Shown here: piece after piece, positions 8,512-16,629 of the stretch
Layout: each line of letters opens with the position of its first letter
How positions within the stretch are numbered: position 1 is the stretch's first letter
Origin: Leucobacter sp. PH1c
GTDB taxonomy: Bacteria; Actinomycetota; Actinomycetes; Actinomycetales; Microbacteriaceae
Length of the DNA stretch: 64,000 bases
Direction of reading: 5' to 3'
Assembly: GCF_000633415.1 (NCBI RefSeq)
Contig: NZ_AYMV01000027.1
Location: forward strand, 17,346-81,345
Program-made: the position numbers and the translations under genes
Notes under the pieces: model-generated
The model's input: only the letters and a program-made list of their open reading frames with translations
Database searches by the model: none
What the model was told of the DNA's origin: nothing

Positions 8512-9636
8512 ATGAGCAACCCCGAGGCGCTGCCCGAGGCCGAGCTGTGCACCGATCGAGCGGAGCACGGGGACCCGGATGAGCGGGCGCCCTGGATCAT
8601 CGAACCCCGCGATGTGCCCCTCGGCGGGGTGCGCGCCATGAGCGTCCGGCGCACGCTCCCCCAGCGGGCGCGCTCCTTCGTCGGCGCGTGGTGCTTCCTC
8701 GACCACTACGGTCCCGACGATGTCTCGGCGACCGGCGGCATGGACGTCGCGGCGCACCCGCACACGGGGCTCCAGACGGTGAGCTGGCTGTTCTCGGGCG
8801 AGATCGAGCACCGCGACAGTGCGGGGCACCACGCGTTCGTGCGGCCGGGCGAGCTGAACCTCATGACCGCCGGGCGCGGGATCAGCCACTCCGAGCGATC
8901 GACGCCCGCGACGACCGTGCTCCACGGCGCCCAGCTCTGGGTGGCGCTGCCCGCGGACGCCGCAGCGACCGCGCCGGACTTCGCGCACTACGAGCCGCCC
9001 GTGCGGCGCGGGCTCGGCTGGGCCGCGCAGGTCTTCCTCGGTGAGCTGCTCGGCGAGCGCTCGCCCGTACCGGTGTTCTCGCCCCTTGTCGGGGCCGAGA
9101 TCCGGCTCGAGCCAGGGGCGCTCCTGCCGCTCCGGGTCCGCGCGGAGTTCGAGCACGCCGTGCTCGTCGACGCGGGAGCGGTCACGCTCGCCCGCGGCGG
9201 CGGCGCAGAGGCGCGCAGCATCGGGATCGCACCGGCCGAGCTCGGCTTCGCGCCGCTCGGCACCGAGACCCTCTGCCTCACGGCGGGGCCCGAGGGCGCG
9301 CGCGTGCTGCTCATCGGCGGCGAGCCGCTCGGCGAAGACCTGATCATGTGGTGGAACTTCATGGGCAGGGATCACGCGGAGATCGCTGCGGCGCGGGCGG
9401 ACTGGCAGGCGCAGATCGCCGCCGTCGGAGTCGCGGACCCGGCCGAGCTCGCGCCGTCGTCGGCGCTTCCCGCGGCCGCGCAGCAGCGCCCGCACACGGC
9501 GGATCCCGCGCGCTTCGGCCTGCCTGACGACGAGCCCGAACCGCCACTGCCGGCCCCGCCGCTCCCGATCACGCGGCTCGTGCCGCGACGCCAGGACCGC
9601 ACCACACCGAATCGAAGGAGTCACCCTGATGAGTGA
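8512..9636 (+). CDS. pirin family protein
   Basis: 374 aa, two cupin halves. The N-terminal cupin has the metal-binding HPHTG and the pirin hallmark LMTAGRGISHSE; the C-terminal half ends in MWWNFMGR, typical of the bacterial pirin/YhaK group. The C-terminal extension is disordered and Pro-rich. Pirins bind iron and some oxidise quercetin; the role here is unknown. GGGAGGAGA is well placed before ATG 8512. The gene overlaps the following acetyltransferase by 8 bp. Confidence 0.88.
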   Translation: MSNPEALPEAELCTDRAEHGDPDERAPWIIEPRDVPLGGVRAMSVRRTLPQRARSFVGAWCFLDHYGPDDVSATGGMDVAAHPHTGLQTVSWLFSGEIEHRDSAGHHAFVRPGELNLMTAGRGISHSERSTPATTVLHGAQLWVALPADAAATAPDFAHYEPPVRRGLGWAAQVFLGELLGERSPVPVFSPLVGAEIRLEPGALLPLRVRAEFEHAVLVDAGAVTLARGGGAEARSIGIAPAELGFAPLGTETLCLTAGPEGARVLLIGGEPLGEDLIMWWNFMGRDHAEIAAARADWQAQIAAVGVADPAELAPSSALPAAAQQRPHTADPARFGLPDDEPEPPLPAPPLPITRLVPRRQDRTTPNRRSHPDE

Positions 9637-9940
9637 TCAGATCCAGGTCGTCCACGACCCCGCGCGGCAGCGCTTCGCCGTGTCCGTCGACGGCGAACTC
9701 GCGGGCTTCGCCGAGTACCGGAGCCGGTCCGGCGGCACGCGCCGCGACTTCACGCACACCGAGATCGATCCGGCGTACGGCGGCCGGGGACTCGGGGGCA
9801 CGCTCGTGTCGGCCGCGCTCGAACAGACGCGGGCCGAGGGGCTCACGATCATTCCGCACTGCCCGTTCGTGGCCGCGTGGCTCCGGCGCCACCCCGACTT
9901 CGCGGGCACCGTCGAATGGCCGGCGGGCGCCGAGGGCTGA
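9629..9940 (+). CDS. short GNAT-like N-acetyltransferase (YidJ/Gtn type)
   Basis: 103 aa. The short GNAT fold of this group is clear: GELAGFAEYR, THTEIDPAYGGRGLGGTL (the acetyl-CoA loop, about residues 43-60) and PHCPFVAAWLRRHPDF near the end. Such proteins lack the full length of standard GNATs and have few known substrates. It starts inside the pirin gene with a well-placed GAAGGAG, so the two are translationally coupled. Confidence 0.85.
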   Translation: MSDQIQVVHDPARQRFAVSVDGELAGFAEYRSRSGGTRRDFTHTEIDPAYGGRGLGGTLVSAALEQTRAEGLTIIPHCPFVAAWLRRHPDFAGTVEWPAGAEG

Positions 9941-9957
9941 TCCCGGAGGATTCACAG

Positions 9958-9990
9958 CGCCCAGTAGTTGCCTGGGGCAACTACTGGGCG
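9958..9990. promoter_or_regulatory. 33-bp palindromic operator over the marR promoter
   Basis: Perfect 15-bp arms (9958-9972 and 9976-9990) with a 3-bp spacer. A -35-like TTGCCT (9968-9973) lies within the palindrome and a -10-like TAGAGT (9991-9996) abuts it with a 17-bp spacer. Seven bases separate the -10 from the ATG of the MarR gene, so the mRNA is probably leaderless. Binding of the MarR dimer here would block the promoter and autoregulate the MarR-SDR operon. The palindrome is seen; its use as an operator is inference. Confidence 0.8.
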
Positions 9991-10003
9991 TAGAGTGCGT
10001 GGC

Positions 10004-10522
10004 ATGGCCCCCGAATACTCCCTCGCGGACGCCGCGCAGGCACCCGCGGACGCCGATCAGGCCACCGCACCGGCGGCCGCGCTGCTCGCGCTCACACGCC
10101 TGATCTCGCACTGGACCTCCGCCGATTTCCAGCGCCTCGTCGCAGCGGCCTGCGGGATCACGCTCGACCCCGTCGCCGTGCGGGCGCTCTACCTGCTCGG
10201 CATCTCCGGCGGCTCCGCGACCCCGAGCCGGATCGCCGACGAGCTCCAGCTCAGCCGCCCCTCGACATCGAAGCTCCTCTCCCGGCTCGAGGCGCACGCG
10301 CTGCTCGAGCGCAGCGCCTCCTCGGATCGGCGCTCGGTCGAGATCTCGCTCTCCGCCCGGGGCCGCGAGACCTTCGGCGTGCTCTTCGACGCGGGCATCG
10401 CGATGATCGCCTCCGCGACCGCGCAGTGGCCCGAGACCGAGCGCAGCGCATTCTTCAGCCTGCTCCCCCGCTTCGCAGCGGGGCTGCTCACCGCACCACC
10501 CCAGGGAAAGGAACACTCATGA
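10004..10522 (+). CDS. MarR family transcriptional regulator
   Basis: 172 aa winged-helix protein: TPSRIADELQLSRPSTSKLLSRL is split across the recognition helix (about residues 75-95), followed by the wing LERSASSDRRSVEISLSARG, characteristic of MarR. It is followed in a 4-bp overlap by an SDR oxidoreductase, its probable target, and is preceded by a perfect palindromic operator overlapping its promoter. The ligand is unknown; the SDR suggests a steroid- or ketone-like compound, which is a guess. Confidence 0.88.
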   Translation: MAPEYSLADAAQAPADADQATAPAAALLALTRLISHWTSADFQRLVAAACGITLDPVAVRALYLLGISGGSATPSRIADELQLSRPSTSKLLSRLEAHALLERSASSDRRSVEISLSARGRETFGVLFDAGIAMIASATAQWPETERSAFFSLLPRFAAGLLTAPPQGKEHS

Positions 10523-11346
10523 GCCGCACCATCGTGATCACCGGAGCCGCATCCGGGATCGGCAAGACCACCGCGCAGATCCTGCGCGACGCCGGCCACC
10601 GCGTCATCGGGGTCGATCTCCAGGGCGTCGACGTCTCGGGCGACCTGTCCACCCCCGCGGGGCGCACCGCCGCCGCGGCCTCAGCGACCGAGCTCGCGGG
10701 CGGCACCGTGGACGCGGTCATTGCCTGCGCCGGACTCGCCGCTCCGAAGGCGATCACCGCCTCCGTGAACTTCTTCGGCATGACCGAGTTCCTCGAGGCC
10801 ATGCGGCCCGCGCTCGCCCGCTCGAGCGCGCCGCGCGTCGCCCTCGTCTCGTCGGTCGCCTCTCTCCAGCCCACCTCGCCCGAGCTCGTCGCGGCGCTGC
10901 TCAGCGGCGACGAGGCCGCGGCGCGCACGATCGCGGAGGGGCTCGAGGCCGATCCGCGCTCGGGCAGCCTCATCTACTCCGCGTCGAAGCAGGCGATTTC
11001 CCGCTGGGTGCGCCGGGAGGCGCCGACGGCGCGCTGGGCCGGCGCCGGGATCCCGCTCAACGCGGTCGGGCCGGGAACGGTACTCACGCCGATGACGGCC
11101 GAGCTGCTGTCGAGCGAGGAGGGGCGCGCACTCGTCGACCGCTCCGTACCGATGCCGCTCAACTCGCACCAGCCGCCCGAGAGCATCGCGAACCTCCTCA
11201 TCTGGCTCGCGTCCGAGCAGAACACCCACTGCTGCGGGCAGACGATCTACTGCGACGGCGGCGCGGACGCCGTGCTCCGCGGCGACGACATCTGGTCGTG
11301 GAACGAGCAGGGGATCCGGGACACGTTCGCCCGCGTGATGTCCTGA
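10519..11346 (+). CDS. SDR family oxidoreductase
   Basis: 275 aa classical short-chain dehydrogenase: cofactor loop TGAASGIG (about residues 8-15), an acidic VDLQG after strand 2 that favours NAD, ACAGLA, VSSVAS, and the catalytic YSASK (about residues 153-157). The SVNFFGMTEF segment, an insertion before the active-site Tyr and the CDGGAD C-terminus resemble the 3-alpha-hydroxysteroid dehydrogenase-type group, but the substrate is not proven. The start codon overlaps the stop of the MarR gene (ATGA), with AAAGGA upstream. Confidence 0.88.
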   Translation: MSRTIVITGAASGIGKTTAQILRDAGHRVIGVDLQGVDVSGDLSTPAGRTAAAASATELAGGTVDAVIACAGLAAPKAITASVNFFGMTEFLEAMRPALARSSAPRVALVSSVASLQPTSPELVAALLSGDEAAARTIAEGLEADPRSGSLIYSASKQAISRWVRREAPTARWAGAGIPLNAVGPGTVLTPMTAELLSSEEGRALVDRSVPMPLNSHQPPESIANLLIWLASEQNTHCCGQTIYCDGGADAVLRGDDIWSWNEQGIRDTFARVMS

Positions 11347-11432
11347 CCCGCGGTCGCCGACTCGCGACGCCCGCCTGAGCGCCGCGCGCGAGACCACCGA
11401 ACGCGAGAGCACCGCGCGCCAGCGCGCAGCAG

Positions 11433-11484
11433 ACGACCGGGGCCCGGTCCGCCCGCACCAGCGGATGGACCGGGCCCCGGTCGT
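11433..11484. terminator. bidirectional terminator-like hairpin
   Basis: Perfect 18-bp GC-rich arms (11433-11450 and 11467-11484) with a 16-base loop, lying between the convergent SDR and PACE genes. There is no T-run on either side, as is common for actinobacterial hairpins, so it could end transcription from both strands. Confidence 0.75.
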
Positions 11485-11509
11485 GCGCAGCGGCTCGCGC
11501 CCCGGAGGA

Positions 11510-12112
11510 TCAGGCCCCGGAGGATCGGGCCCCGGCGGCCGAGGCGGGCAGCCCGAAGATCCGGTCGAACGCCCAGGTGTAGACCACCGTGAAGACGAGG
11601 AAGAACACGAGCAGACCGCCCTCGAGCATGAGCGCCTCGATCAGCCCCAGGCCGAGCATGAACATGACGAGCGGCACGGTGAAGACGAGCACGCCGCCCT
11701 CGTAGCCGATCGCGTGGAGCGCGCGGGCACCGACGCCGCGACCGGTCGCGCCCGTGCGGCGCTCGACCGCCTCGAAGATGGTATTCCAGACGTAGTTCCA
11801 GATCGTGGCGGTGGTCGAGAGCAGCACCGCGGTGAGCGTCGATTGGCCCCCGCCGTGCCCGAGCAGCGAGCTCAGCACGACGACCGTGAAGAGCACGCTG
11901 AGCCCCTCGTAGCCCGCGACGAAGACGACGCGGCGCAGCACGGGCCGGGCCTGGAAGAAGCGGAGGGGGCGGGTGTCCCCGGGATCCGCCAGGCGGATCG
12001 TCGCGGTGTCGACGACGCGCTGCGCGGCCGCGTCGACGGCCTCGGCGATCGTACTGGAGACGGTGGTCAGGGTCGGCGCCAGAGCGCTCGGGGTGTGGCC
12101 GGTGGCGGACAC
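11510..12112 (-). CDS. PACE family efflux transporter
   Basis: 200 aa with four predicted membrane helices arranged as two tandem PACE units: an N-terminal RRVVFVAGYEG, WNYVWNTIFEAVERR after helix 2, then ALHAIGYEGGVLVF and YTWAFDRIFGL after helix 4. PACE (AceI-type) proteins export biocides such as chlorhexidine and possibly polyamines by proton exchange. The N-terminal extension of about 55 residues is longer than in the Gram-negative members. The upstream gap 12113-12229 is relatively AT-rich and includes a GATAC/GTATC pair (12176-12200) that may be regulatory. Confidence 0.88.
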   Translation of the reverse strand: MSATGHTPSALAPTLTTVSSTIAEAVDAAAQRVVDTATIRLADPGDTRPLRFFQARPVLRRVVFVAGYEGLSVLFTVVVLSSLLGHGGGQSTLTAVLLSTTATIWNYVWNTIFEAVERRTGATGRGVGARALHAIGYEGGVLVFTVPLVMFMLGLGLIEALMLEGGLLVFFLVFTVVYTWAFDRIFGLPASAAGARSSGA

Positions 12113-12229
12113 GGTATCACTCCATCAGGGCCGCTGCCCGCCGAGCCTCCCGAATGAAGACTCGCATTTTCTACGGATACAGCAGCTCAATGAGAGTATC
12201 ACAACGGTTTCAGTTGCAAAAGATGGGTC

Positions 12230-13186
12230 TCACGAGCTTTTCAGTAAGCCTGTGCGCGGAGCCGCTGGCGCTGACGCCCGGCCGGACAGTTGCCCTCCGA
12301 GCAGCGCCCCGAGAGTGAGGAGGAGCCCCAGCACTTGGCCGGGGCTGAACTCCGTGCGCAGCACGAGCGCGTCGAGCGAGACCGCGACGACGGGCGAGAG
12401 CAGCCCGAGGAACGATGCCGCAGCGACGGGAAGCCGGGCCAGGCCGCCGAACCAGAGCGTGTACGAGATCAGGCCGCCGAAGAGCGCGAGCCAGAGGTAG
12501 CCCCCGAGCGCCGGCGCATCGATCCCGGCAGGCAGGCCCTCGAGGAGGAGCGCCGGGGCGAGCAGCATGAGCCCACCCGCGGTGAGCTGCCACCCGGTGA
12601 ACGCGACGGGCCCGACCCCGGGCGGGCGCCCCCAGCGCTTCGCCAGGATCAGCCCGAGCGCGAGCGACACCGCCGTGCCGAGCGCCGCCGCGAACCCCAG
12701 CGGGTCGAGCCGCGCCGAAGGGGTGAGCGCGATCAGCGCGACGCCCGCGACACCGAGGAGCCCGAACGCGATCCGCGCGGGCGCGAGGGCCTCCCCGAGC
12801 AGCACACGGGCGAGCACGGCCACGATGATCGGCTGGAGCGCACCCACCGTCGCCGCGACGCCGCCGGGCAGGCGCTCGGCGGCGACGAAGAGCAGCGGGA
12901 AGAAGCACCCGATGAACAGCGCCCCGAGCACGAGCGAGCGCCACCACCACGCACCCCGCGGCAGCACGCGCGTGCAGGCGAGCACCACGAGCCCGGCCGG
13001 AAGCGCGCGCACGAGGGACGCGAAGAGCGGGTGCCCCGCGGGAAGGAGCTCGGTCGTGACGATGTAGGTCGTGCCCCAGATCGCGGGCGCGAGCCCCGTG
13101 AGGAGGGCCGCGCCGCCGAGCCCCGGCGCGCCCCCTCCCCCGGGCGCACCACCGCTCCCGGGCGCACCGCCGCTCCCCACGCTCAC
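12230..13186 (-). CDS. EamA/DMT family transporter
   Basis: 318 aa with about ten hydrophobic helices in two EamA repeats (GLAPAIWGTTYIVT at the start of the first; AALGTAVSLALGLILAKRW at the second). The N-terminus is a Gly-Ser-Ala-Pro repeat (GSGGAP-type, three imperfect copies) encoded by an 18-bp DNA repeat. DMT exporters carry metabolites or amino-acid-like compounds; the substrate is unknown. It is coupled to the FMN reductase by a 4-bp overlap, so both share the promoter facing the LysR gene. Confidence 0.87.
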   Translation of the reverse strand: MSVGSGGAPGSGGAPGGGGAPGLGGAALLTGLAPAIWGTTYIVTTELLPAGHPLFASLVRALPAGLVVLACTRVLPRGAWWWRSLVLGALFIGCFFPLLFVAAERLPGGVAATVGALQPIIVAVLARVLLGEALAPARIAFGLLGVAGVALIALTPSARLDPLGFAAALGTAVSLALGLILAKRWGRPPGVGPVAFTGWQLTAGGLMLLAPALLLEGLPAGIDAPALGGYLWLALFGGLISYTLWFGGLARLPVAAASFLGLLSPVVAVSLDALVLRTEFSPGQVLGLLLTLGALLGGQLSGRASAPAAPRTGLLKSS

Positions 13187-13776
13187 GCCGCGACCTCAGC
13201 CGCCGCCGCCTTCCCCGAGGCCGCGGCACGCGCAGCCGCGTGCATCGCCACGTGGGCGAGGAAACGATCCGCCCAGCCGCCGAGGAAGGCCCGGGTGCCC
13301 GCGTTACTGATCCGCCCCTCCGCGTCGAGCATCTCCGCGCGCCACTGCAGCGTGACCTCGGGCTGCCCGAGCGTCGGCGCGTCGAGGAACGCGAGCCCCG
13401 AGCGGAGCTGCTGCTGGGCGAGGGCCGTGCCGATCGCGCCGGGCGAAGCCCCGACGATGCCGACCGGGAGCCCGGCGAAGACGTTCTCCCCCGCGGGGCG
13501 CGAGCCCCATTCGAGGGCGTTCTTGAGCGCGGCGGGGATCGCCCGGTTGTACTCGGGCGTCGCGATCATCAGCCCGTCAAGCCCGCGGACGAGCTCCCGG
13601 AACGCCAGCGCGCTGGCCGGGTGCCCCGCGTCCGCGTCGCGGCCGTAGAGCGGCAGCGCGTCGATCGGGACGGGCACGAGCTCGGCACGCTCGCCCACGA
13701 GGTGGCCGATCGCGCCGAGCAGCGCGGAGTTGATCGAATCGCTCGCGAGGCTGCCGCTCAGGGTTCCGATGCGCAT
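13183..13776 (-). CDS. NADPH-dependent FMN reductase family protein
   Basis: 197 aa flavodoxin-like protein. The family motifs GTLSGSLASDSIN (FMN phosphate loop, about residues 4-16), MIATPEYNRAIPAALKNALEW (broken here by position: about residues 75-95) and the GIVGASPGAIGTALAQQQLR stretch fit NAD(P)H:FMN/quinone or azo/chromate reductase types. ATG 13776 is preceded by GGAGA; an upstream frame extension to 13842 is not needed. It is first in the operon with the DMT exporter and divergent from a LysR regulator. Confidence 0.88.
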   Translation of the reverse strand: MRIGTLSGSLASDSINSALLGAIGHLVGERAELVPVPIDALPLYGRDADAGHPASALAFRELVRGLDGLMIATPEYNRAIPAALKNALEWGSRPAGENVFAGLPVGIVGASPGAIGTALAQQQLRSGLAFLDAPTLGQPEVTLQWRAEMLDAEGRISNAGTRAFLGGWADRFLAHVAMHAAARAAASGKAAAAEVAA

Positions 13777-13858
13777 GGTGTGGTCTCCGTCTCTGTCCCG
13801 GTCGTTCCGGGACGGCTTCCATCCTCGAATGCGCCACAGCAATCAGTCCAACACATGC

Positions 13859-13887
13859 TTGACATGGAATTGATCATGAATCACGAT
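13859..13887 (+). promoter_or_regulatory. lysR promoter and candidate LysR site
   Basis: A consensus TTGACA (-35, 13859-13864) is followed after 17 bp by CACGAT (-10, 13882-13887), and the lysR ATG begins 7 bases later, suggesting a leaderless mRNA. Within the spacer lies an imperfect dyad, ATTGATCATGAAT (13869-13881), a plausible LysR site controlling both this gene and the divergent reductase-exporter operon. Confidence 0.6.
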
Positions 13888-13894
13888 TGATCGC

Positions 13895-14794
13895 ATGGAA
13901 CTCCAGCAGCTCCGCTACGTGCTCGCGGTCGCCGAGACGAAGCACTTCACCCGGGCCGCGGAGCAGTGCCACGTGGTGCAGTCGGCACTCAGCCATCAGG
14001 TCGCGGCCCTCGAGCGCGAGCTCGGCTATGCGCTCTTCGCGCGCACAAGCCGTCGCGTCGCGCTCACGCCGGCGGGCGCCGCGTTCCTCCCCCACGCGGC
14101 CGCGGCCGTCGACGCTGCGGCGCGGGCGGCCGCGGCCGGCGCCGCAGCGACCGGGGAGATCCGCGGCACGCTCACGATCGGCACGATCCCCACGACCGGT
14201 ACCGTCGACGTGCCCGCGGCGCTCGCGGCGTTCCGTGCGCGCCACCCGGCCGTGCGGATCACGCTGCGCACGCACCACAGCGACCGCCTGCTCGCGCACG
14301 TTCGCGCGGGGCGCATCGACGTCGCGGTGCTCGGCCTCCCCGACCCCGCGCTTCCCGACGACGTGGGGGCCCGGCTGCTCGGAGCGGAGCCTCTGGTCGG
14401 CGCGGTCGGCCCCGGGCACCCGCTCGCGGGGCGCCGCAGGGTGGGGCTCGCCCGGCTCGCCGAAGAGCCGTTCGTGGATTTCCCCGCGGGGTCGCCCGCG
14501 CGCGAGCAGAGCGACCGCGCGTTTGCCCGCGCCGGAGTCGAGCGGGAGGTGCTGTTCGAGAGCAGCGCGCTCGACTCCTCCGTGCGCCTGATCGAGGCAG
14601 GCCTCGCCGTCGGCCTCCTCCCCGAGGTCGTCGCGGAGCGGGAGACCGGCCGGATCGCGAGCTTCGCCGTGACGCCCGCCCCGAGCCGCCACGAGGTACT
14701 CGTCTGGGACGCCTTCAATCCCTCCCCCGCGGCCGAGCGCTTCCGCGAGCTGCTCCTCGCGCAGCGCGACGGGGACGCGCGCGGATCCGCCTAA
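13895..14794 (+). CDS. LysR family transcriptional regulator
   Basis: 299 aa. The N-terminal winged helix is typical (LRYVLAVAETKHFTRAAEQ, then SALSHQVAALERELG and LFARTSRRVALTPAG), followed by an effector domain with TIGTIPTTGTVD and GLLPEVV. The two aligned genes on the opposite strand (FMN reductase and DMT exporter) are its probable targets. Its 3' end overlaps the 3' end of cueP by 4 bp. Confidence 0.9.
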   Translation: MELQQLRYVLAVAETKHFTRAAEQCHVVQSALSHQVAALERELGYALFARTSRRVALTPAGAAFLPHAAAAVDAAARAAAAGAAATGEIRGTLTIGTIPTTGTVDVPAALAAFRARHPAVRITLRTHHSDRLLAHVRAGRIDVAVLGLPDPALPDDVGARLLGAEPLVGAVGPGHPLAGRRRVGLARLAEEPFVDFPAGSPAREQSDRAFARAGVEREVLFESSALDSSVRLIEAGLAVGLLPEVVAERETGRIASFAVTPAPSRHEVLVWDAFNPSPAAERFRELLLAQRDGDARGSA

Positions 14795-15414
14795 GAGAGC
14801 TGGAGCGTCGTGAGGCAGGTGGGGTCCTCGGCCCCCGTGCGCACGAGCTGCGATCCCGCGTCGCCGCCGGACGCGACCTCGACGAGGAACTCGCCGTCGC
14901 GCGGCAGCCACACGCCCGTGAAGCCGTTGTCCGCGGTGGTGCGCGCCTCGTCGAGGAGCACCTCCCCGGTCGCCGGATTCGTGATGCGCAGCTGAATATC
15001 CGCGTTCTGCAGCTCACCCAGGCAGGAGGTGGGCACGTGGAAGGTGCAGGGGTGGGTCTGCTCGCGGTACGGCGCGAGCGAGAGGTAGAAGCGGTCGCCG
15101 TCGAGCGGCACGACGAGCTCGTCGGGCTGCTCGGGCTGGATCCGCACCTCGGACGGGAGGACCGAGACGGAGAGCCCCTCGGGCCGGTCCGCGACGGGAA
15201 GGGCGTCGAGCCCCTCGACGAGCGCGGCCGGATCCGCCGCGTCGAGCCCGAGATCGGCGATCGCCGCGAGCGCGCCGGATCCGGTCTCGGCGGTCGCGCC
15301 CGAGGGGGATTCCAGCGCGGGGTCTGCCGCGGGCGCGCAGCCCGTGAGCACGAGCGCGACGGCGACGGCGGATGCGGCGAGGACGGCGCGCAGCGGCGCA
15401 GCTGAGATACCCAT
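14791..15414 (-). CDS. cueP: CueP family copper-binding lipoprotein
   Basis: 207 aa with a signal peptide and a lipobox (LTGC, Cys about residue 26). The mature part carries the CueP signatures FYLSLAPY, THPCTFHVPTSCLGELQN, TTADNGFTGVWLPRDG and a final C-LTTLQL, giving the three conserved cysteines of the family. CueP binds copper in the envelope; the Salmonella protein delivers it to superoxide dismutase. A copper-sensor-like palindrome overlaps the promoter and the CPH-type ATPase lies nearby, so a role in copper handling is well supported. Confidence 0.87.
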   Translation of the reverse strand: MGISAAPLRAVLAASAVAVALVLTGCAPAADPALESPSGATAETGSGALAAIADLGLDAADPAALVEGLDALPVADRPEGLSVSVLPSEVRIQPEQPDELVVPLDGDRFYLSLAPYREQTHPCTFHVPTSCLGELQNADIQLRITNPATGEVLLDEARTTADNGFTGVWLPRDGEFLVEVASGGDAGSQLVRTGAEDPTCLTTLQLS

Positions 15415-15427
15415 ACCCCGTATCCTA
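15406..15427 (-). promoter_or_regulatory. copper-type operator and leaderless promoter of cueP
   Basis: On the minus strand a TAGGAT -10 box (15427-15422) ends 7 bases before the cueP ATG. The dyad GATAC/GTATC with C4 and G4 tracts (15406-15425) spans the box and the start codon. Its TACGGGGTATGGGTA core closely resembles the known CsoR operator of Bacillus copZA. The match is seen by eye; regulator identity is inferred, and no CsoR gene is in the window. Confidence 0.6.
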
Positions 15428-15462
15428 AAAGCTCGAAGCTGGGCGCCCCCTGCGCATTCGCC

Positions 15463-15987
15463 TCACCCGCCGATGATCTCCGCGGCGCGTTCGACCCCGT
15501 AGCGATCCGGCGCGACGCGGCGCATGCCCGCGAGCGCCACTCCGAGCAGCACGACGCGCTCGGCATCGACCGCCGACAGCTCGGGCGCGGCCCCGCGCAG
15601 CGCCCCCGCGAGGGCATCCAGGCTCTCCGCGAACACCTCGGCGAACTGCGGCGCACGCATGGCGTGGGCCCATGCGTCGGCCCAGAGCCCGAGCTCGGCA
15701 TCGCGGTCGCCGTCGCGATGGTTCGCGAAGAACTCCGCGCGCGGATCGGCCCCTCCCGCGCCGACGGCCTCCGCGAACTCTGCGAGATTCTCGTCGACAT
15801 ACTGTCGCCAGGCGAGCCCCGTGAGCTCCCCGACACTCGCGAAGTGCTGGTGGATCAGGCCCGGGGATCCGCCGATCTCCTGCGCCACCGAGCGGGCGGA
15901 CACGGCCGCGAATCCCCCGCTCCGAATCACCCGGAGCGCGGCGTCGATGAGCGCCGCGCGGCGCTCGTCGCGGGGCAGGTAGGCCAT
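15463..15987 (-). CDS. TetR family transcriptional regulator
   Basis: 174 aa. The helix-turn-helix part RAALIDAALRVIRSGGF, VSARSVAQEIGGSPGLIHQHF (about residues 11-55) is canonical TetR; the rest is a helical ligand domain with no obvious identity. A palindrome at 16031-16050 lies between it and the divergent FBP-domain gene. A minus-strand TAGGCT -10 (16022-16017) is followed by a leader of about 25 bases with GAGGA near the ATG. Confidence 0.87.
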   Translation of the reverse strand: MAYLPRDERRAALIDAALRVIRSGGFAAVSARSVAQEIGGSPGLIHQHFASVGELTGLAWRQYVDENLAEFAEAVGAGGADPRAEFFANHRDGDRDAELGLWADAWAHAMRAPQFAEVFAESLDALAGALRGAAPELSAVDAERVVLLGVALAGMRRVAPDRYGVERAAEIIGG

Positions 15988-16030
15988 CGATCCTCATTCC
16001 TCGGGTGGACGGATCCAGCCTAGCCCACTA

Positions 16031-16050
16031 ATCTGTACACTCGTACAAAT
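16031..16050. promoter_or_regulatory. TetR-type operator
   Basis: An inverted repeat ATCTGTAC-ACTC-GTACAAAT (8-bp arms, one mismatch, 4-bp spacer) sits between the divergent TetR and FBP-domain genes, just upstream of the TetR -10 (TAGGCT, 16022-16017 on the minus strand) and about 20 bp before the FBP start codon. The position would allow the TetR protein to repress both genes. Its use is inferred. Confidence 0.65.
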
Positions 16051-16069
16051 TGAGACGAAGGAGATTTCC

Positions 16070-16564
16070 GTGCCCCCGCACACCCTGAGCGCGCTCCGCA
16101 CCACGCTCGGCAACATCGACGCGGCCACCCGGCGCACCGTGCGCATGCCGCGCACCCCCGCCCGGCCAGCCTGGCCGGATCGCGACTACCTCGGCTGGCG
16201 CGACCCCAGCGCGCCGCAGCGCGGCTACCTGTTCACCGAGCACGCCGGCCCGCTCCGCGGCATCATGCTCACCACGACCCGCGCCCGCGCGGGGGCCGGC
16301 CGGGCCGTCATGTGCGAGCTCTGCCGGATCCCCCGCCGCTTCGAGCAGGTGTCGCTGTTCGTCGCACCGACCGGGCTCGCCGAGCGGCGCATGTCCACGC
16401 TCGGCACCTACCTCTGCGTCGATCTCGACTGCAACGCGCGGGTCAACGCCCTGCGCCCACTCACGCCGCTCGACCCGCCCGCCGAGGCGCTCGTGGCGGG
16501 CCGCCGGGCCGAGCTCGCCGAGCGAGCCGCCCGCTTCATCGACGAGGTCCTCGCGGTGCGCTGA
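16070..16564 (+). CDS. FBP domain protein (EF-G-binding protein C-terminal treble-clef type)
   Basis: 164 aa. The central GRAVMCELCRIPRRF and the later LCVDLDCNARV give the CxxC ... CxxxxC zinc ligands of the FBP treble-clef zinc finger, preceded by WPDRDYLGWRDPSAPQRGY. In Staphylococcus this domain binds EF-G and rescues ribosomes from fusidic acid; short actinobacterial forms are common, with untested function. GTG 16070 follows AGGAGA. It is divergent from a TetR regulator with a shared operator, so it may be inducible. Confidence 0.85.
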   Translation: MPPHTLSALRTTLGNIDAATRRTVRMPRTPARPAWPDRDYLGWRDPSAPQRGYLFTEHAGPLRGIMLTTTRARAGAGRAVMCELCRIPRRFEQVSLFVAPTGLAERRMSTLGTYLCVDLDCNARVNALRPLTPLDPPAEALVAGRRAELAERAARFIDEVLAVR

Positions 16565-16565
16565 C

Positions 16566-16623
16566 CGCCGGGCGCCGGCGCCGGTCGGGGTCGGCCCGGC
16601 ACCGGCTCGACGCCCGCCCGGCG
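16566..16623. terminator. GC-rich hairpin between convergent genes
   Basis: Nine-bp arms (16566-16574 and 16615-16623) with an inner GCCGGT/ACCGGC pair lie in the 65-bp gap between the 3' ends of the FBP and ATPase genes. It could serve as a terminator for both; no T-run follows. Confidence 0.4.
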
Positions 16624-16629
16624 ACCGTC

